From the NCBI GenBank assembly GCA_937898195.1, contig CALEJD010000067.1:1-7953 (forward strand): a stretch of DNA of 7,953 nt, in the 5' to 3' direction. Position 1 is the first letter of the stretch. Every line of letters starts with the position of its first letter. The DNA is from an uncultured Clostridia bacterium (GTDB lineage: Bacteria; Bacillota; Clostridia; Oscillospirales; Acutalibacteraceae). The translations under genes and the position numbers were made by a program. Under the pieces are notes generated by a model. It made no database searches and was not told the origin of the DNA. It saw only the letters and a list, made by a program, of their open reading frames with translations. This document shows, piece by piece, positions 6,438 to 7,953 of the stretch.

Positions 6438-7844
6438 ATGAAACAATTTATGGGTGAAGATTTTCTTTTGACAACTGAAACTGCTCAAAAGATTTTTGAA
6501 AAAGGCGCAAAAAACACGCCGATTTTTGACTGGCATTGCCATCTCTCTCCAAAAGAGATTTATGAAAACCGCAAGCCTCGTGATATTGCAGAGCTTTGGC
6601 TTGGTGGCGACCATTATAAATGGCGTGGTATGCGTGGTTACGGCATCGATGAAAAATACATTACTGGCGACAGCACACCAAAAGAGAAATTCTTGAAATA
6701 TGCCGAAGCGTTGCCATATTGCATTGGTAATCCACTTTATCATTGGGCACATCTTGAACTCCAAAGATATTTTGGAATCACAAAGCCATTAAGCAGTGCT
6801 ACTGCAGAAGAAATCTGGAAAGAATGTAACCGTCAGATTGATGCGGGTGGATTCACGCCAAGAGAATTAATTGAGCGTTCAAACGTATATTGCGTATGCA
6901 CAACTGATGATGCAGCAGACAGCCTTGAATATCACAAGCTTTTAGCAGAAGACAAGAGTTTCAAATGCAAGGTTTTACCTGCTTTCCGTCCTGATAAGTC
7001 ATTCCTTATTGACACAGATGCATTTGCGCCTTGGGTTAAGGCAATGGAAAGTGCAGCAGAAATGGAAATCAAATCTTTTAAGGATTTGCTCACAGCACTC
7101 CAGAAGAGAATCAACTTCTTTGACGAAATGGGATGTAGAGCGTCTGACCACGCACTCAGTTATTGTCCTTTTGAATTGGCAACTGACGAAGAGTTAGAAA
7201 CAATTTTTGCAAAGGCAATTAAGGGTGGCGAAACATTCACCGTTAAAGAATTAGACCAGTATCGCACAGCGCTTTTACAATTCTTTGGTGCAGAATATGC
7301 AAAACGTGGTTGGGTTATGGAACTCCACTTCGGTGCAATGAGAAACAATAATACAAAAATGTTCAAGAGCATCGGTGCTGATACAGGCTTTGACTCGGTT
7401 GATGATTATAACCTTGCTCACGGACTTTCTCGTTATCTTGACTCCCTTGCAGTTAAAGATTTGTTACCAAAAACTGTGCTTTTCACACTTAATCCAAAGG
7501 ATAATTATGTGCTTGGTACAATGCTCGGCAACTTCCAAGGTAGTGAAGCAGCATCAAAGATACAATTTGGTTCAGGTTGGTGGTTTAATGACCATTACGA
7601 CGGAATGCGTAAGCAAATGATTGACCTTAGCAACCTTGGTGTGCTTGGCAAATTTGTCGGTATGGTTACTGACTCACGCAGTTTCTTGTCATACCCAAGA
7701 CACGAATATTTCAGAAGAATTCTCTGTGAAATTATTGGCGATTTGGTTGAAGACGGCAAATATCCAGCAGACATCGAATTTCTTTCACAGATTGTTGAAG
7801 ATATTTCATTCAATAATGCTAAAAAGTATTTTAATTTAGATTAA
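6438..7844 (+). CDS. uxaC: Glucuronate isomerase (uronate isomerase)
   Basis: 468-aa enzyme of the amidohydrolase superfamily that converts D-glucuronate to D-fructuronate and D-galacturonate to D-tagaturonate, the first step of hexuronate use. Length matches UxaC of Escherichia coli (about 470 aa). Visible: FDWHCHLSP at 30-38 with the HxH metal motif (H33, H35); the RDIAELWLGGDHYKWRGMR substrate region; a central VMELHFGAMRNNN; GSGWWFNDHYDGMRKQM; and the C-terminal TDSRSFLSYPRHEYFRRILC, all characteristic of UxaC. The start at 6438 is supported by AAAAGGTGA 4 nt upstream; a second in-frame ATG at 6450 lacks such a site. It is transcribed away from yebC and followed by a strong terminator about 60 nt after its stop, so it is probably monocistronic. 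The usual partners (uxuA, uxuB, uxaA, uxaB, kdgK, kdgA, transporter) are absent from the window but could follow. Confidence 0.97.
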   Translation: MKQFMGEDFLLTTETAQKIFEKGAKNTPIFDWHCHLSPKEIYENRKPRDIAELWLGGDHYKWRGMRGYGIDEKYITGDSTPKEKFLKYAEALPYCIGNPLYHWAHLELQRYFGITKPLSSATAEEIWKECNRQIDAGGFTPRELIERSNVYCVCTTDDAADSLEYHKLLAEDKSFKCKVLPAFRPDKSFLIDTDAFAPWVKAMESAAEMEIKSFKDLLTALQKRINFFDEMGCRASDHALSYCPFELATDEELETIFAKAIKGGETFTVKELDQYRTALLQFFGAEYAKRGWVMELHFGAMRNNNTKMFKSIGADTGFDSVDDYNLAHGLSRYLDSLAVKDLLPKTVLFTLNPKDNYVLGTMLGNFQGSEAASKIQFGSGWWFNDHYDGMRKQMIDLSNLGVLGKFVGMVTDSRSFLSYPRHEYFRRILCEIIGDLVEDGKYPADIEFLSQIVEDISFNNAKKYFNLD

Positions 7845-7862
7845 ACGATAAAAATTAAAGGG

Positions 7863-7902
7863 CTCTCAAATGGACACGCCCCATAAGGATGTTTTTTGAG
7901 AG
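7863..7902 (+). other. Stem-loop of unknown role between uxaC and its terminator
   Basis: Perfect 8-bp arms CTCTCAAA (7863-7870) and TTTGAGAG (7895-7902) enclose a 24-nt loop containing GGACACGCCCCATAAGGATG. It begins 18 nt after the uxaC stop and ends 2 nt before the terminator stem. The loop is richer in GC than its surroundings, and its CCCCA (7879-7883) could pair with TGGGG (7921-7925) of the terminator, which would compete with termination. I do not recognise it as a known riboswitch or small RNA class. It could simply be a 3' stabilising hairpin. Confidence 0.5.
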
Positions 7903-7904
7903 AT

Positions 7905-7944
7905 ACGGTGTAACCCCGTTTGGGGTTGCACCGTTTTTCTCTTT
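7905..7944 (+). terminator. Strong intrinsic terminator after uxaC
   Basis: A 13-bp stem ACGGTGTAACCCC (7905-7917) with GGGGTTGCACCGT (7922-7934), one T-G wobble, loop GTTT, followed by a T-rich tract (7934-7944). There is no T-run on the opposite strand, so it acts on plus-strand transcripts only. From 7945 to the window end I see nothing further. Confidence 0.93.
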
Positions 7945-7953
7945 GTTAAGCTA

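Noticed and set aside
6423..6764. 113-aa open frame on the minus strand across the uxaC start
   Set aside because: It is antisense to the strongly supported uxaC and its translation resembles no family I know; it also lacks a ribosome binding site of its own.
1..7953. Novel defence, mobile or biosynthetic system
   Set aside because: All long open frames on the coding strands belong to recognisable families, nearly all core genes. There is no transposase, integrase, att-like repeat, CRISPR repeat, toxin-antitoxin pair or tRNA gene in view.

Overview
The window looks like an ordinary core-genome stretch from a low-GC Gram-positive bacterium, most likely an anaerobic gut-type Clostridia (inference). 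The evidence is the AT-rich base use, strong GGAGG/AAGGTGA-type ribosome binding sites, a Val-specific T-box leader ahead of valS, and a DUF4364-family gene, a family largely restricted to this group. I see no mobile element, CRISPR array, tRNA or rRNA gene, and no convincing undescribed multi-gene system.

Minus strand, 6304 down to 1. A promoter at 6304-6276 drives a YebC/TACO1-family gene (6232-5492). After a 66-nt gap holding a second possible promoter come five tightly packed genes: UDP-galactopyranose mutase glf (5425-4316), a family 2 glycosyltransferase (4313-3255), a HAD-IIA sugar-phosphatase-like protein (3243-2446), a DUF4364 winged-helix protein (2440-1886) and a ComFC-like phosphoribosyltransferase (1886-1170). 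Gaps are 2, 11 and 5 nt, then a 1-nt overlap, so these five are probably co-transcribed. A consensus promoter (1180-1152) sits across the 3' end of comFC and starts a T-box leader of about 285 nt that controls valS. Only the first 286 codons of valS lie in the window (859-1).

Plus strand, 6369 to 7953. A promoter with an extended -10 and a 25-bp inverted repeat precedes uxaC (6438-7844), glucuronate/galacturonate isomerase. A stem-loop of unknown role and a very strong intrinsic terminator follow. uxaC therefore looks like a single-gene unit, divergent from yebC across a 205-bp AT-rich intergenic region.

How the genes fit together: glf makes UDP-galactofuranose and the adjacent glycosyltransferase is a plausible user of it in a cell-surface glycan. 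The HAD, DUF4364 and ComFC genes share the transcript without an obvious common pathway. valS is regulated separately by uncharged tRNA-Val. uxaC belongs to hexuronate catabolism, but none of its pathway partners is in view. The points most worth a second look are the stem-loop after uxaC, the dyad before uxaC, the glf-glycosyltransferase pair inside a housekeeping cluster, and the comFC start, which has no ribosome binding site.
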